From: Aquimarina sp.
Lineage (GTDB): Bacteria; Bacteroidota; Bacteroidia; Flavobacteriales; Flavobacteriaceae
Direction: 5' to 3'
Length of the DNA stretch: 9,246 nucleotides
NCBI GenBank assembly: GCA_020628975.1
Contig: JAHDEF010000062.1
Coordinates: 1 to 9,246, forward strand
Positions 1 through 7,642 of the stretch are shown here, piece after piece (position 1 is the stretch's first letter; the number at the start of each line of letters is the position of its first letter). Below the pieces are notes generated by a model. That model searched no databases. It had not been told where the DNA came from and saw nothing but the letters and a program-made list of their open reading frames with translations. The position numbers and the translations under genes are program-made.

Positions 1-845
1 GTTTCTTCCTTAAAGTCCTTCCAACGCTCTCCTAAAACTTTACGCATAAAATTATCAAAGTAGCGCATGAAAAACACATTATAAACCGCCTTAGATAAAT
101 TGAGCTTGCTAATGGGGATCGCTCGTAGACTCATACTAAACCCAGGAGTAATGTATGTCATTTGATGCCAGTAACCTTCAGGCATATATAGCATATCACC
201 GTGTTCTAATTCGGTAACTAATCCTTTTGCCTTTAATAATACAGGATATTTTTCAAAGTCAGGATTGTTAAAATCTAAATCAGGATGAGATATTAGGGCG
301 TTGGGTAATTTGTATAAATACTCAGTCTCAGAAGGAGGATACAAAATACAACGTTTTTTTCCGTCAAAATGAAAATGTAAGATATTGGCATAGTCAATAT
401 CGTAATGCATAAATACTTTAGAGTTTTCGCCTCCGAAAAACAGCATAGGAAGTCCTTTCAGGAACTTTAAGCCCACTTTTGGGAAATAAAAATCATCTTG
501 AAGTTTTGGTACGCTTTTTAATAGATTATAAAGAAAAATGCGATATGGTGTAGGCCCCTTTTTTAATAAGTCTACATATTCGCTAAGCTTCATGTGCAAA
601 TGCGGCTCATTGAATTTCTTTTTCGAGGTATTTATTTTTTCTCGATTGTCGTAAAGCGGAACCATCTTGTCGCCACCAATCTCCTTGATGTAATCCAATT
701 TCCATTTAGACATGGCATTCCAGTCATCAATAAAATTAGAAACCACTACAGGTTTTTGTTTTTTTACATAATTATTGTAAAAATCATCAAACGAAATACG
801 CTCAAGTTTGGGAATGGGTTCTAAATGTAACTCCTGTTTTTCCAT
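1..845 (-). CDS. JmjC/cupin-like (Cupin_8) protein, C-terminus cut by window edge
   Basis: The reading frame opens at an ATG (845-843) and stays open for 281 codons to the window edge, so the stop is outside. The protein resembles the cupin-like / JmjC-like Fe(II) and 2-oxoglutarate dioxygenase fold. Residues 145-150 read FMHYDI, giving the HxD metal pair His147 and Asp149. The strand that follows (HFHFDGKKRCILYPP, about 157-171) is typical of the family, and GDMLYMPEGYWH (216-227) supplies the distal His227. The facial triad is therefore complete, which suggests an active hydroxylase or demethylase-like enzyme rather than a structural cupin; its substrate cannot be told. No signal peptide is seen, so it is probably cytoplasmic. 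It starts 29 bases after bioB with no promoter-like sequence between, so it is probably co-transcribed with bioB. Family members are around 290 residues, so little is missing. Fold assignment is good; function is unknown. Confidence 0.85.
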   Translation of the reverse strand, partial: MEKQELHLEPIPKLERISFDDFYNNYVKKQKPVVVSNFIDDWNAMSKWKLDYIKEIGGDKMVPLYDNREKINTSKKKFNEPHLHMKLSEYVDLLKKGPTPYRIFLYNLLKSVPKLQDDFYFPKVGLKFLKGLPMLFFGGENSKVFMHYDIDYANILHFHFDGKKRCILYPPSETEYLYKLPNALISHPDLDFNNPDFEKYPVLLKAKGLVTELEHGDMLYMPEGYWHQMTYITPGFSMSLRAIPISKLNLSKAVYNVFFMRYFDNFMRKVLGERWKDFKEE

Positions 846-874
846 TGAAAATAATCCACAAAAATTTTAGGTAC

Positions 875-1948
875 CTATTTGTTTTGTGCTGCTAAGTTTC
901 TTTCGATTGTATGGTCGGGTCGTGTCCATTTTGGTTTTTCCCCTAGTGATTCAAGTTCAGATTCGGAAGCTTCGATAGTTTTAGGTTGCGATTTTTTAGT
1001 GAATGGCTTCATAGGATTTAACCCTAAAAGCTTAAACATTTCCATATCCTCATTAACATCAGGATTAGGGGTAGTCAATAACTTATCTCCAGCAAAAATA
1101 GAATTTGCACCAGCAAAAAAGCACATTGCTTGACCTTCTCTACTCATTTGTGTTCTTCCTGCCGAAAGACGCACTTGTGTATGCGGCATCACAATTCGTG
1201 TAGTAGCTACCATTCGAATCATATCCCAAATAGCTACAGGTTCTTCTTCTTCCATCGGGGTTCCATCAACAGCAACAAGAGCATTGATAGGCACAGATTC
1301 GGGTTGTGGATTTAGTGTTGAAAGCGCTACAAGCATTCCTGCACGATCTTCAATTTCTTCACCCATTCCAATAATTCCCCCGCTACAAACCGTAACATTC
1401 GTTTTTCGAACATTATCAATAGTTTGTAAACGGTCTTCAAATCCTCGTGTTGAAATTACTTCCTTATAATATTCTTCCGAAGTATCTAAATTATGATTGT
1501 ATGCATAAAGCCCGGCTTCTGCCAAACGTTGTGCTTGATTTTCAGTAAGCATCCCAAGGGTACAACACACTTCCATATCAAGCTTGTTTATGGTACGAAC
1601 CATTTCTAATACATTGTCAAATTCAGGGCCATCTTTCACGTTTCTCCATGCAGCTCCCATACATACTCTAGAGCTTCCGCTAGATTTTGCGCGTAATGCC
1701 TGCGCTTTCACTTGCTGAACAGACATTAAATCATTTCCTTCAACATCAGTGTGATACCTAGCTGCTTGCGGGCAATACCCACAATCTTCAGGGCATCCAC
1801 CAGTTTTGATGGAAAGCAAAGTAGATACTTGCACTGCGTTAGGATCGTGATAGTTGCGATGAACTGTAGCCGCTTCATACAACAACTCCATTAATGGTTT
1901 GTTATAAATTTCAAGAATCTCCTCCTTAGTCCAGTCGTGTTTTGTCAT
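875..1948 (-). CDS. bioB: biotin synthase (radical SAM)
   Basis: BioB inserts sulfur into dethiobiotin, the last step of biotin synthesis, using a radical-SAM [4Fe-4S] cluster and a sacrificial [2Fe-2S] cluster. At 357 residues it is slightly longer than the E. coli enzyme (346). The radical SAM triad is Cys52, Cys56 and Cys59 in GGCPEDCGYCPQ. The auxiliary cluster ligands are all present: Cys96 (SSRVCMGAAW), Cys128 (MEVCCTLGM), Cys188 (VTVCSGGIIGMGE) and Arg260 (VRLSAGR). The substrate-binding segment YNHNLDTS lies at 150-157. The extra length is a charged C-terminal tail of about 35 residues ending in AAQNK. The ATG start at 1948-1946 follows AAGGAT directly. It lies 106 bases after the ketoacyl synthase gene and 29 bases before the cupin gene. 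A promoter-like TATTTTTG is found just upstream, so it may be expressed separately from the polysaccharide genes. No other bio gene is in the window. Confidence 0.98.
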   Translation of the reverse strand: MTKHDWTKEEILEIYNKPLMELLYEAATVHRNYHDPNAVQVSTLLSIKTGGCPEDCGYCPQAARYHTDVEGNDLMSVQQVKAQALRAKSSGSSRVCMGAAWRNVKDGPEFDNVLEMVRTINKLDMEVCCTLGMLTENQAQRLAEAGLYAYNHNLDTSEEYYKEVISTRGFEDRLQTIDNVRKTNVTVCSGGIIGMGEEIEDRAGMLVALSTLNPQPESVPINALVAVDGTPMEEEEPVAIWDMIRMVATTRIVMPHTQVRLSAGRTQMSREGQAMCFFAGANSIFAGDKLLTTPNPDVNEDMEMFKLLGLNPMKPFTKKSQPKTIEASESELESLGEKPKWTRPDHTIERNLAAQNK

Positions 1949-1967
1949 ATCCTTAGAATAATGTAGT

Positions 1968-2001
1968 CAAAAATAACAAAAATTGCGCAGCCCTATCGAA
2001 A
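1968..2001 (-). promoter_or_regulatory. candidate Bacteroidota-type promoter for bioB
   Basis: Read on the minus strand, TATTTTTG (1975-1968) matches the Bacteroidota -7 consensus TAnnTTTG in full. TTTC (2001-1998), one base from the -33 TTTG, sits 22 bases upstream, at the long end of the usual spacing. The -7 box ends 19 bases before the bioB ATG, so the leader would be very short (about 10-15 bases). It falls in the only gap over 40 bases in the minus-strand gene string, which is why an internal start here is plausible. AT-rich sequence makes chance matches likely. Confidence 0.35.
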
Positions 2002-2054
2002 CTAAGGTTAGCTTTACCTAAAAAAAGTACATTATTAATTTATTTGAAAGAAAA

Positions 2055-3221
2055 TTAGAGAAGACTAATTTTTAGTGTCACTGCATTTCCGCCAAAACCT
2101 ACTGCATTTATAAGTATATTTTTTAGTTCTTTAGAAGTGCTTTTGGTAGTTTTAATAAATGGTATTTCTATAAACTGTTGGTGTTGTAACATTAATACAG
2201 CTAATTCGAGGCTTAATGCCCCACTAGCTCCAAATGAATGTCCAATTTTCCATTTGTTAGAAGTTAATGCAGGTAGTTGATTTTTGAATACCGCCTTTAT
2301 AGCATTGTATTCCGATAAATCCCCTTTTATAGTTCCTGGAGCATGCATTACAATAGCATCTATCTCCTTTAGGTCACTTTCTCCGATCGCCATTTTCATA
2401 GCATCCTGAAAACAATCGGCATTTGTAGATATAGATATATTGTGTTTCAAAGGTTCAGTCGCGTAACCAATACCTGTAATGTAAGCTTTAGTATTAGATT
2501 TTTTTCCTCTTTCTAAACAGAAAACCGCAGCACCTTCTCCCAGAAACATTTGGTTGCGATTTTTTTCTAAATCCAACGTTCTACAAGGATATTCGGCTGT
2601 AGTAAATTGCGTATAAATTTTTAAGGCCCGCATTTGTGCTACCGTAAATGATGTTAATGGAGCTTCGCTACCGCCAACCATAAATTTATCGCACAAACCC
2701 GATTGTAACCAGGCGACTCCATTTAAAACGGAATGCAAAGCTGTAGAGCAAGTAATAGAATGGCTAATACTTGGGCCTTTGGCTTGTAAGTCATTTGCTA
2801 GCCATGTGGCAATGTTTCCTAAAGTAGTGGTAGGAGATGATAGGGTAGAAGCTTTATTTGTAGAAAGAAATTCTTGATGGTATTTTTCAAATAATTCAGT
2901 TGCTCCGCGAGAGCTTCCCATATTTATACCAAAATGATCTGCGTGTTTCCAGTCGGCTTCGAGCATTGCCTGCCTGCCGGCATACAATCCCATCAAAACC
3001 GTTTTGTCTACATCTTTGTAATGGTTGGTGCTAGATCGAACTTCTTCAAGTATCGTTTCTGATGCAGAAGAAAGAGCACCTACTGCAGTTTCGATTTCAG
3101 AGTGAGATTGAATAGCAATGCAATGGTTTGACCTATTTAAGTAATTATTCCAAACCATACCAGAATTACTTCCTAAAGGAGAAATAGATCCAATTCCCGT
3201 AATTGCAATAACTTCTTTCAA
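2055..3221 (-). CDS. beta-ketoacyl synthase, KAS I/II (FabF/FabB-like)
   Basis: A condensing enzyme of the thiolase fold that would join an acyl thioester to a malonyl group. The Cys-His-His triad is intact: Cys158 in ITCSTALHS, His293 in MHAPGT (family usual HGTGT) and His328 in KIGHSFGASG. The C-terminal NAVGFGGNAV matches the family NSFGFGG loop. At 388 residues it is a little shorter than FabF (about 413). The start is TTG (3221-3219): no in-frame ATG lies upstream, the next Met is residue 22, and the N-terminal KEVIAITGIGSISPLG is the conserved first strand of the family, so TTG is the best choice. It lies 39 bases after the sulfatase stop and 106 bases before bioB. Adjacency to bioB suggests a role in making the pimeloyl chain of biotin or another specialised acyl chain; that is inference. 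Housekeeping FabF would normally be beside acpP, which is not here. Confidence 0.9.
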   Translation of the reverse strand: MKEVIAITGIGSISPLGSNSGMVWNNYLNRSNHCIAIQSHSEIETAVGALSSASETILEEVRSSTNHYKDVDKTVLMGLYAGRQAMLEADWKHADHFGINMGSSRGATELFEKYHQEFLSTNKASTLSSPTTTLGNIATWLANDLQAKGPSISHSITCSTALHSVLNGVAWLQSGLCDKFMVGGSEAPLTSFTVAQMRALKIYTQFTTAEYPCRTLDLEKNRNQMFLGEGAAVFCLERGKKSNTKAYITGIGYATEPLKHNISISTNADCFQDAMKMAIGESDLKEIDAIVMHAPGTIKGDLSEYNAIKAVFKNQLPALTSNKWKIGHSFGASGALSLELAVLMLQHQQFIEIPFIKTTKSTSKELKNILINAVGFGGNAVTLKISLL

Positions 3222-3260
3222 TCTTAATTTTTTTGCAAAGATGTAATTTTTGAAGTTTTT

Positions 3261-4817
3261 CTATTCATAAAAATCCCAAAAATCATATTGTTCTCCAGGA
3301 ATATTTTCTTTTTTGTCTCCTAAAGCAACGGCTTTTGATTTCATTGCTGCCTGGAGAGTTTTAATAAGTTCGGCGTATCCAGGAAAAAAAGATAAATCTT
3401 GCGTTTCCCAAGGGTCTTTTTTTATGTTGAATAATTGTGTAACTCTTGATCCCGTATAATACTCACCTTTGTTTTTGTCGAAATTTTTGGCACGTACATA
3501 TTCAATAAGTTTGAAATCACCTTTACGATAAGCACGTTGAAATTGACGATAAGCATGATAGGTTGATGTTCTAGTCAATTTTTGTTGTTCATTCATGATG
3601 GGTAGCAAACTTTTTCCTTGAATATCGGTAGGTTTTTTGATATTGGCAATGTCACAAATGGTTGGGAAAATATCATGAATATAAGTGAAATTATCAATCT
3701 GTTTTCCTTTCGTTTTTATAGCACCTCCAGATAAAATAAAGGGAACATGAATTCCGTCCTCGTCATAAATATTTTGCTTACCGATTAAACCGTGATTGCC
3801 TACAGCAAGGCCACTATCGCCAGCAAAAACAATCAAAGTATTCTCATATTTACCGCTTTCTTTAAGGCTTTTGATAACGTAGCCTATTTGTGTGTCTAGA
3901 TGCGTAATGGCAGCGTAATAATCACTTAAATGTTTTTGTGAGACGGCTTTAGTTCTAGGCCAAGGAGCCAACTTCTCATCGCGTAAATACATATGTCCAT
4001 TATCAAATGGGTGTTGGGGTAGATATGATGGAGGTAAAGTCACTTCAGGTTCTGGGTATTGATCTTTATAAGATTTCGGAGCTTGCCTAGGGTCATGCGG
4101 CGCATGAAAGGCTAAATACATCAAAAAAGGTTGTTGCTTGTCATAGTTCGAAATAAAATGAGAAGCATTTTCAGCAAAGACTTTAGACGTATGAGGGCCG
4201 TCTTTTTCTGTTCCAAAAGGGCCTTTCTTGTCTTCTGCAGTTATAGCTCTACGATATCGTTTCCCTTTATCATCATAGCTTATTAAGTAAGCATTTGTAT
4301 TTTCAAAAGTCCCCGTTTCATCCCAATCCCAAAAAGGCATTCGAAAATGATCTACTAAATAAGTGCCAAGTCCCATAATGCTAGCTCCCGAATTGAAAGA
4401 GCGATGTAAAGCCTTTTTGTCTTGATGCCATTTCCCTACAATATGAGTGTAATAACCTGCATTTTTAAACACTTCTCCAATAGTTTGATGTTGTTCGGGA
4501 ATCACATATCCTTTGCCTTTTAGGTGGAAAACATCTTTCCCTGAAAGTAACATAGCTCTGCTAGGGATGCACGTCGCTCCAGAAAAAGCTCCCATCAAAT
4601 AAGTGTTGGTAAAAGAAATGCCATCATAAGCTAATTGATCTATATTCGGCGTTTTCACATCCATTCCGCCCAAAGCATGAACTCCAGAATATCGATGATC
4701 GTCGGTGTATATGATCAATACATTAGGTTGTTGTGCAAATATTTTGAACTGAAATAAAAGTAAAACAGATAGGGTAACGTAATAAGGCGCTTTCATGAAA
4801 TTGAATTTAATGAGCAT
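3261..4817 (-). CDS. secreted sulfatase, S1 family (formylglycine, Cys type)
   Basis: Hydrolyses sulfate esters, here probably on a polysaccharide. The N-terminal hydrophobic stretch (about residues 14-28, ending KIFAQQ) looks like a signal peptide, so the enzyme is probably periplasmic or exported. Metal ligands Asp39 and Asp40 occur in YTDDHR. Cys83 lies in TCIPSRAMLLSG, matching C-x-P-S-R, and would be converted to formylglycine; Arg87 follows. Other family positions are GKWH (128-131), FHAPH (237-241), and FAGDSGLAVGNHGLIGKQN (331-349) with Asp334 and Lys347. The usual Asn or His after that Asp is Ser335 here, while the rest of the block is intact. Length (518) is normal. An alternative ATG at residue 8 (4796) gives a more compact signal peptide starting MKAPYYV and may be the true start. 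It lies 19 bases after the GH28-type gene, suggesting one transcript. The substrate and S1 subfamily cannot be assigned by eye. Confidence 0.93.
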   Translation of the reverse strand: MLIKFNFMKAPYYVTLSVLLLFQFKIFAQQPNVLIIYTDDHRYSGVHALGGMDVKTPNIDQLAYDGISFTNTYLMGAFSGATCIPSRAMLLSGKDVFHLKGKGYVIPEQHQTIGEVFKNAGYYTHIVGKWHQDKKALHRSFNSGASIMGLGTYLVDHFRMPFWDWDETGTFENTNAYLISYDDKGKRYRRAITAEDKKGPFGTEKDGPHTSKVFAENASHFISNYDKQQPFLMYLAFHAPHDPRQAPKSYKDQYPEPEVTLPPSYLPQHPFDNGHMYLRDEKLAPWPRTKAVSQKHLSDYYAAITHLDTQIGYVIKSLKESGKYENTLIVFAGDSGLAVGNHGLIGKQNIYDEDGIHVPFILSGGAIKTKGKQIDNFTYIHDIFPTICDIANIKKPTDIQGKSLLPIMNEQQKLTRTSTYHAYRQFQRAYRKGDFKLIEYVRAKNFDKNKGEYYTGSRVTQLFNIKKDPWETQDLSFFPGYAELIKTLQAAMKSKAVALGDKKENIPGEQYDFWDFYE

Positions 4818-4836
4818 TTCGAGTTAACGAGAGTTC

Positions 4837-6201
4837 TTAATGAGTTTTGAGTAAGTCTTCAATGATAATAGCATCTCGCTCATCAAGTTGATCTGTTAGA
4901 AAAGTCAAGTTTTTATGTTCAAGATGTTTGATGTGTCTTGCATACATTCCATATGCAGGTAACATGCCAAAGAAACTGAATTCTGGATATTTCTTTTCTA
5001 ATTCGGGTACTTTTTGGATCGCATCAAGTTTTCCATTTCCAGGTAAAGAGATGTGGATGTTCTCCAGATGTACTTTTTCGATCGCGTGATTGGGAGTTCC
5101 TGTTATAAAAATACCAGAAGGTGGTGATACTCTAGAGGCAGCTAGCGCCCTTGTACTTGCTCTAATATTCTTGATAGAAATATTTTTCATACTTCCCATG
5201 CCTTGAGAGGTTGCTTGTCGGTAAGTGCGTAGTCGTTCTCCGAGGCGAATAAAAATAGGCATGTCTACGTTTTTCATTTCAATATTTTCTATAGAAACAT
5301 CATTGATATTAGCACCATCAACACTCAATATTTTGATGCCTCCTCCTTTGGTGTCTACAATTTTACAATCACTAATATGGATGTCATAAAAATCCCCCAT
5401 AGATTCTGTTCCAAATTTAATAGCTCCCCAGTCACTTTTCAACGTACAGTTTTTTACGTTGGCATTATAAGTGGGTTGCAAACTGGTGGTTTTAAAACAA
5501 ATTGCATCATCACCAGTATCAATATGGCAATTGGATATGGTAATATTATGGCTAGAATCCAAATCAATACCATCGTTGTTAAAATTAGCATGGCTATAGA
5601 TAGAAATGCTATCAATGACAATGTCTTGTGACTCATAGAAATGACAAGCCCATGCTGCGGGTTGTTTTAGTTGAATGTTTTTTAGCGAAATATTAGAAGA
5701 GCGAACAAAGCGCAATAGAAAAGGACGATTCTTTCCAAAACCAGCAGGATTAATTCCTAGTTTCTTTTTGGTAATTGCAAGATTTTCGTGTTTAAAAGCA
5801 GTTCCGTTTCCGTCGATAATTCCTTTACCCGAGATTGAAATGTCTTTGGCTCCTAAGCTTCCAATAAGGCAATTGCCTCGTTCTTGCCCCGTAGCATCCG
5901 TAAAAGTGTCAATGCTTTTATAATCTCTAGGATCACTACTTCCCATAAGTGTAGCGCCTTCTTCTATGATTAAGTGTACATGATCCTTTAGTAGAATGGT
6001 ACCGGTTAGATATTTTCCTTCCGAAATTTTAATTACTCCACCGCCATTAGTATGGCAAGCATTGATGGCTTCTTGAATAGCATGAGTATTTAAAGTTACT
6101 CCATCTCCTACGGCACCAAATGTTTTGATGTTATAATCTGAAGGCTTTTTAGAGCAAGAAATGAGTAATAAGGGGAGTATAAAAAGAAATTTTTTGATCA
6201 T
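4837..6201 (-). CDS. GH28-type right-handed beta-helix glycosidase, lipoprotein
   Basis: A 454-residue polygalacturonase-like protein. Residues 1-16 form a lipoprotein signal (FILPLLLISC, lipobox Cys16), so it is anchored in a membrane, probably at the cell envelope. The N-terminal IKTFGAVGDGVTLNTHAIQEAI (25-46) is the usual opening of the pectate-lyase/GH28 superfamily. Asn/Asp-rich beta-helix rungs follow. The catalytic Asp positions are present: Asp210 in NNDGID (family NTD) and Asp231-Asp232 in TGDDAICFK. The family GHG histidine is replaced by the DWGAIKFG stretch (257-264, Trp258), and the RIK arginine is lost (GGGIK, 286-290, with Lys290 kept). This departs from classical polygalacturonases, so the substrate may be another uronide or a deoxysugar linkage. 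Its ATG overlaps the stop of the upstream paralogue by 4 bases, indicating translational coupling. The two proteins align throughout and probably arose by tandem duplication. Confidence 0.9.
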   Translation of the reverse strand: MIKKFLFILPLLLISCSKKPSDYNIKTFGAVGDGVTLNTHAIQEAINACHTNGGGVIKISEGKYLTGTILLKDHVHLIIEEGATLMGSSDPRDYKSIDTFTDATGQERGNCLIGSLGAKDISISGKGIIDGNGTAFKHENLAITKKKLGINPAGFGKNRPFLLRFVRSSNISLKNIQLKQPAAWACHFYESQDIVIDSISIYSHANFNNDGIDLDSSHNITISNCHIDTGDDAICFKTTSLQPTYNANVKNCTLKSDWGAIKFGTESMGDFYDIHISDCKIVDTKGGGIKILSVDGANINDVSIENIEMKNVDMPIFIRLGERLRTYRQATSQGMGSMKNISIKNIRASTRALAASRVSPPSGIFITGTPNHAIEKVHLENIHISLPGNGKLDAIQKVPELEKKYPEFSFFGMLPAYGMYARHIKHLEHKNLTFLTDQLDERDAIIIEDLLKTH

Positions 6202-7598
6202 GGGATTTTATGAATGCGATTATGTGGAATCTCGTTATAATTATAAAAAGAATTAGAAACTTTATAGTGAGCGACATCTTGAAACACAATAGGATTTCGC
6301 TGGTCTTTTTGAGAAGTGTGTATATGAACGTTATCCATATACAGTCCAGAAACATGTCTGGCAAATAGACCTACAGCAGGTAAAGTGCCAACAAGGTGGA
6401 ATTCGGGCCACCAACCATTTAAAGTTTCTAAAGTGTATTCTTTGAATACCGTTTTATTAGCGTCAGACGTATCACCACCTCCTGAAAGATGTAGTTGAAT
6501 ATTCTTTAATATGATATTCTCAATAGGGTGGTTAGGCATTCCCGTAATGAAGATTCCCGAATTTTTATCAAGCTCCTTATTATCGGCAATAATATTTTCA
6601 AAATTAAAATTGCGCATTTTCTTCATTGGGAACATTTTTTCTGGGGCATCGACACAAGCACGTTGCTGAGCAAAAGTCATAAAAATAGGTCGGGGTACAT
6701 TTTTCATGACTAAATTAGAAAATGTCATATTTTGCATAGTGCCGCCTTCGTTCATTTGAATTTTCAATCCAGCATCATCAATATTTTTAAAAGTGCAATT
6801 ATTAACTGTTACAGAATCAAAGTCTCCACGAGAAAGCAAGCCAATGCGCATCCCTGCCCACTTGCTTTCAAATGTGCAATTACTGACTGTAATATTTTTA
6901 CAGGGTTTATTTGGTAAAGAAGCTTGAAGGCAAATAGAATCATCGCTGGTATTGAAAGTGGAATTGGAAATCTTAACATCTTGGCAACCGTCAAAGTCTA
7001 ACCCGTCTCCGTTGTAATTAATACGACTATGGATTTTAATACCATCTACAGAAATGTTTTGGCAATACAAAAATGCAGAAGTCCATGCCGCTGGGTTGAT
7101 GAGATTAATACTATTAATGTGAATATCAGTACAGTTTAAAAACCGCAATAACATAGGTCGTCCAGTTTCTCGATTAAAATGATCTGGAGAGCCATTTCCG
7201 TTAATAGTGCCTTTACCTGTAATGGCTATTGAAGTAGTATTTTTAGAAAAAATGAGACACCGATCCATGTGAGGTTCATTTTTATACATGTTTTTATGGG
7301 TGTCCGTCGTGTAGTTTTTAATCTTGGGGCTACCTAGTAAAGTTGCTCCATTTTCAATGTGAAGCGTCACGTAATCTTTTAAGTAGATAGTACCGATGAC
7401 AACAACTTTACCACTAGGAATTATGACTTTTCCGCCATGATTAAGATAGGCTGCATCTATCGTTTTTTGAACGGCTTTAGTATCTAATGTTATTCCATCT
7501 CCTTTGGCGCCATAGTCCAACACATTAAAGTCCTTACCTACTAGTGCTGCATAGAAAAAGCTTAAATAGATAAAGAATTTAGTTTTCGATAAAAGCAT
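6198..7598 (-). CDS. GH28-type right-handed beta-helix glycosidase, first gene of the cassette
   Basis: A 466-residue paralogue of the next gene. The N-terminus is hydrophobic (FFIYLSFFYAALVG, about 8-21) and looks like a short signal peptide with no lipobox, so this copy is probably soluble in the periplasm or exported. FNVLDYGAKGDGITLDTKAVQKTI (24-47) opens the fold. The catalytic Asp sites are Asp198 in YNGDGLDFD and Asp219-Asp220 in TSDDSICLQ. As in the paralogue, the GHG histidine site reads SKWAGMRIG (245-253, Trp247) and the RIK site reads GLK (277-279), so both lack the same two residues. The shared C-terminal block SGIFITGMPNHPIENI and the LPAVGLFARHV segment are nearly the same in both proteins. 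It is the promoter-proximal gene of the minus-strand string, divergent from rplC. The start at 7598 has only an A-rich upstream region and no clear Shine-Dalgarno site. Exo- versus endo-action cannot be decided. Confidence 0.9.
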   Translation of the reverse strand: MLLSKTKFFIYLSFFYAALVGKDFNVLDYGAKGDGITLDTKAVQKTIDAAYLNHGGKVIIPSGKVVVIGTIYLKDYVTLHIENGATLLGSPKIKNYTTDTHKNMYKNEPHMDRCLIFSKNTTSIAITGKGTINGNGSPDHFNRETGRPMLLRFLNCTDIHINSINLINPAAWTSAFLYCQNISVDGIKIHSRINYNGDGLDFDGCQDVKISNSTFNTSDDSICLQASLPNKPCKNITVSNCTFESKWAGMRIGLLSRGDFDSVTVNNCTFKNIDDAGLKIQMNEGGTMQNMTFSNLVMKNVPRPIFMTFAQQRACVDAPEKMFPMKKMRNFNFENIIADNKELDKNSGIFITGMPNHPIENIILKNIQLHLSGGGDTSDANKTVFKEYTLETLNGWWPEFHLVGTLPAVGLFARHVSGLYMDNVHIHTSQKDQRNPIVFQDVAHYKVSNSFYNYNEIPHNRIHKIP

Positions 7599-7642
7599 AA
7601 AAAAGATTTTTATAAATATACCGTATTATTAAAATTAAGGAT

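Noticed and set aside
594..824. 76-codon plus-strand frame opposite the cupin-like gene
   Set aside because: It is antisense to a well-supported gene with intact metal-binding motifs, and its translation is low-complexity Ile/Phe/Arg-rich with no recognisable family.
879..1469. Three plus-strand frames opposite bioB
   Set aside because: They are shadows of bioB, which has all cluster ligands; their products are Ser/His-rich with no family features.
2003..2027. Inverted repeat with A-run as a terminator after the ketoacyl synthase gene
   Set aside because: On the minus-strand transcript the T-run comes before the arms, not after, so it cannot act as an intrinsic terminator in that direction; in the plus direction the repeat is followed by A, not T.
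3234..3263. TACATCTTTGCA on the minus strand as a promoter for the ketoacyl synthase
   Set aside because: The TA and TTTG parts are separated by four bases instead of two, no TTTG lies at the right distance upstream, and the leader would be only about 10 bases. Too weak to list.
5377..5923. Short frames on both strands inside the lipoprotein GH28-type gene
   Set aside because: They overlap the beta-helix coding region in other frames and show no start context or protein features beyond hydrophobic runs caused by AT-rich codons.
6149..6364. 71-codon minus-strand frame across the GH28-GH28 overlap
   Set aside because: It overlaps both paralogues out of frame; the 4-base stop/start overlap of the real genes explains the region fully.
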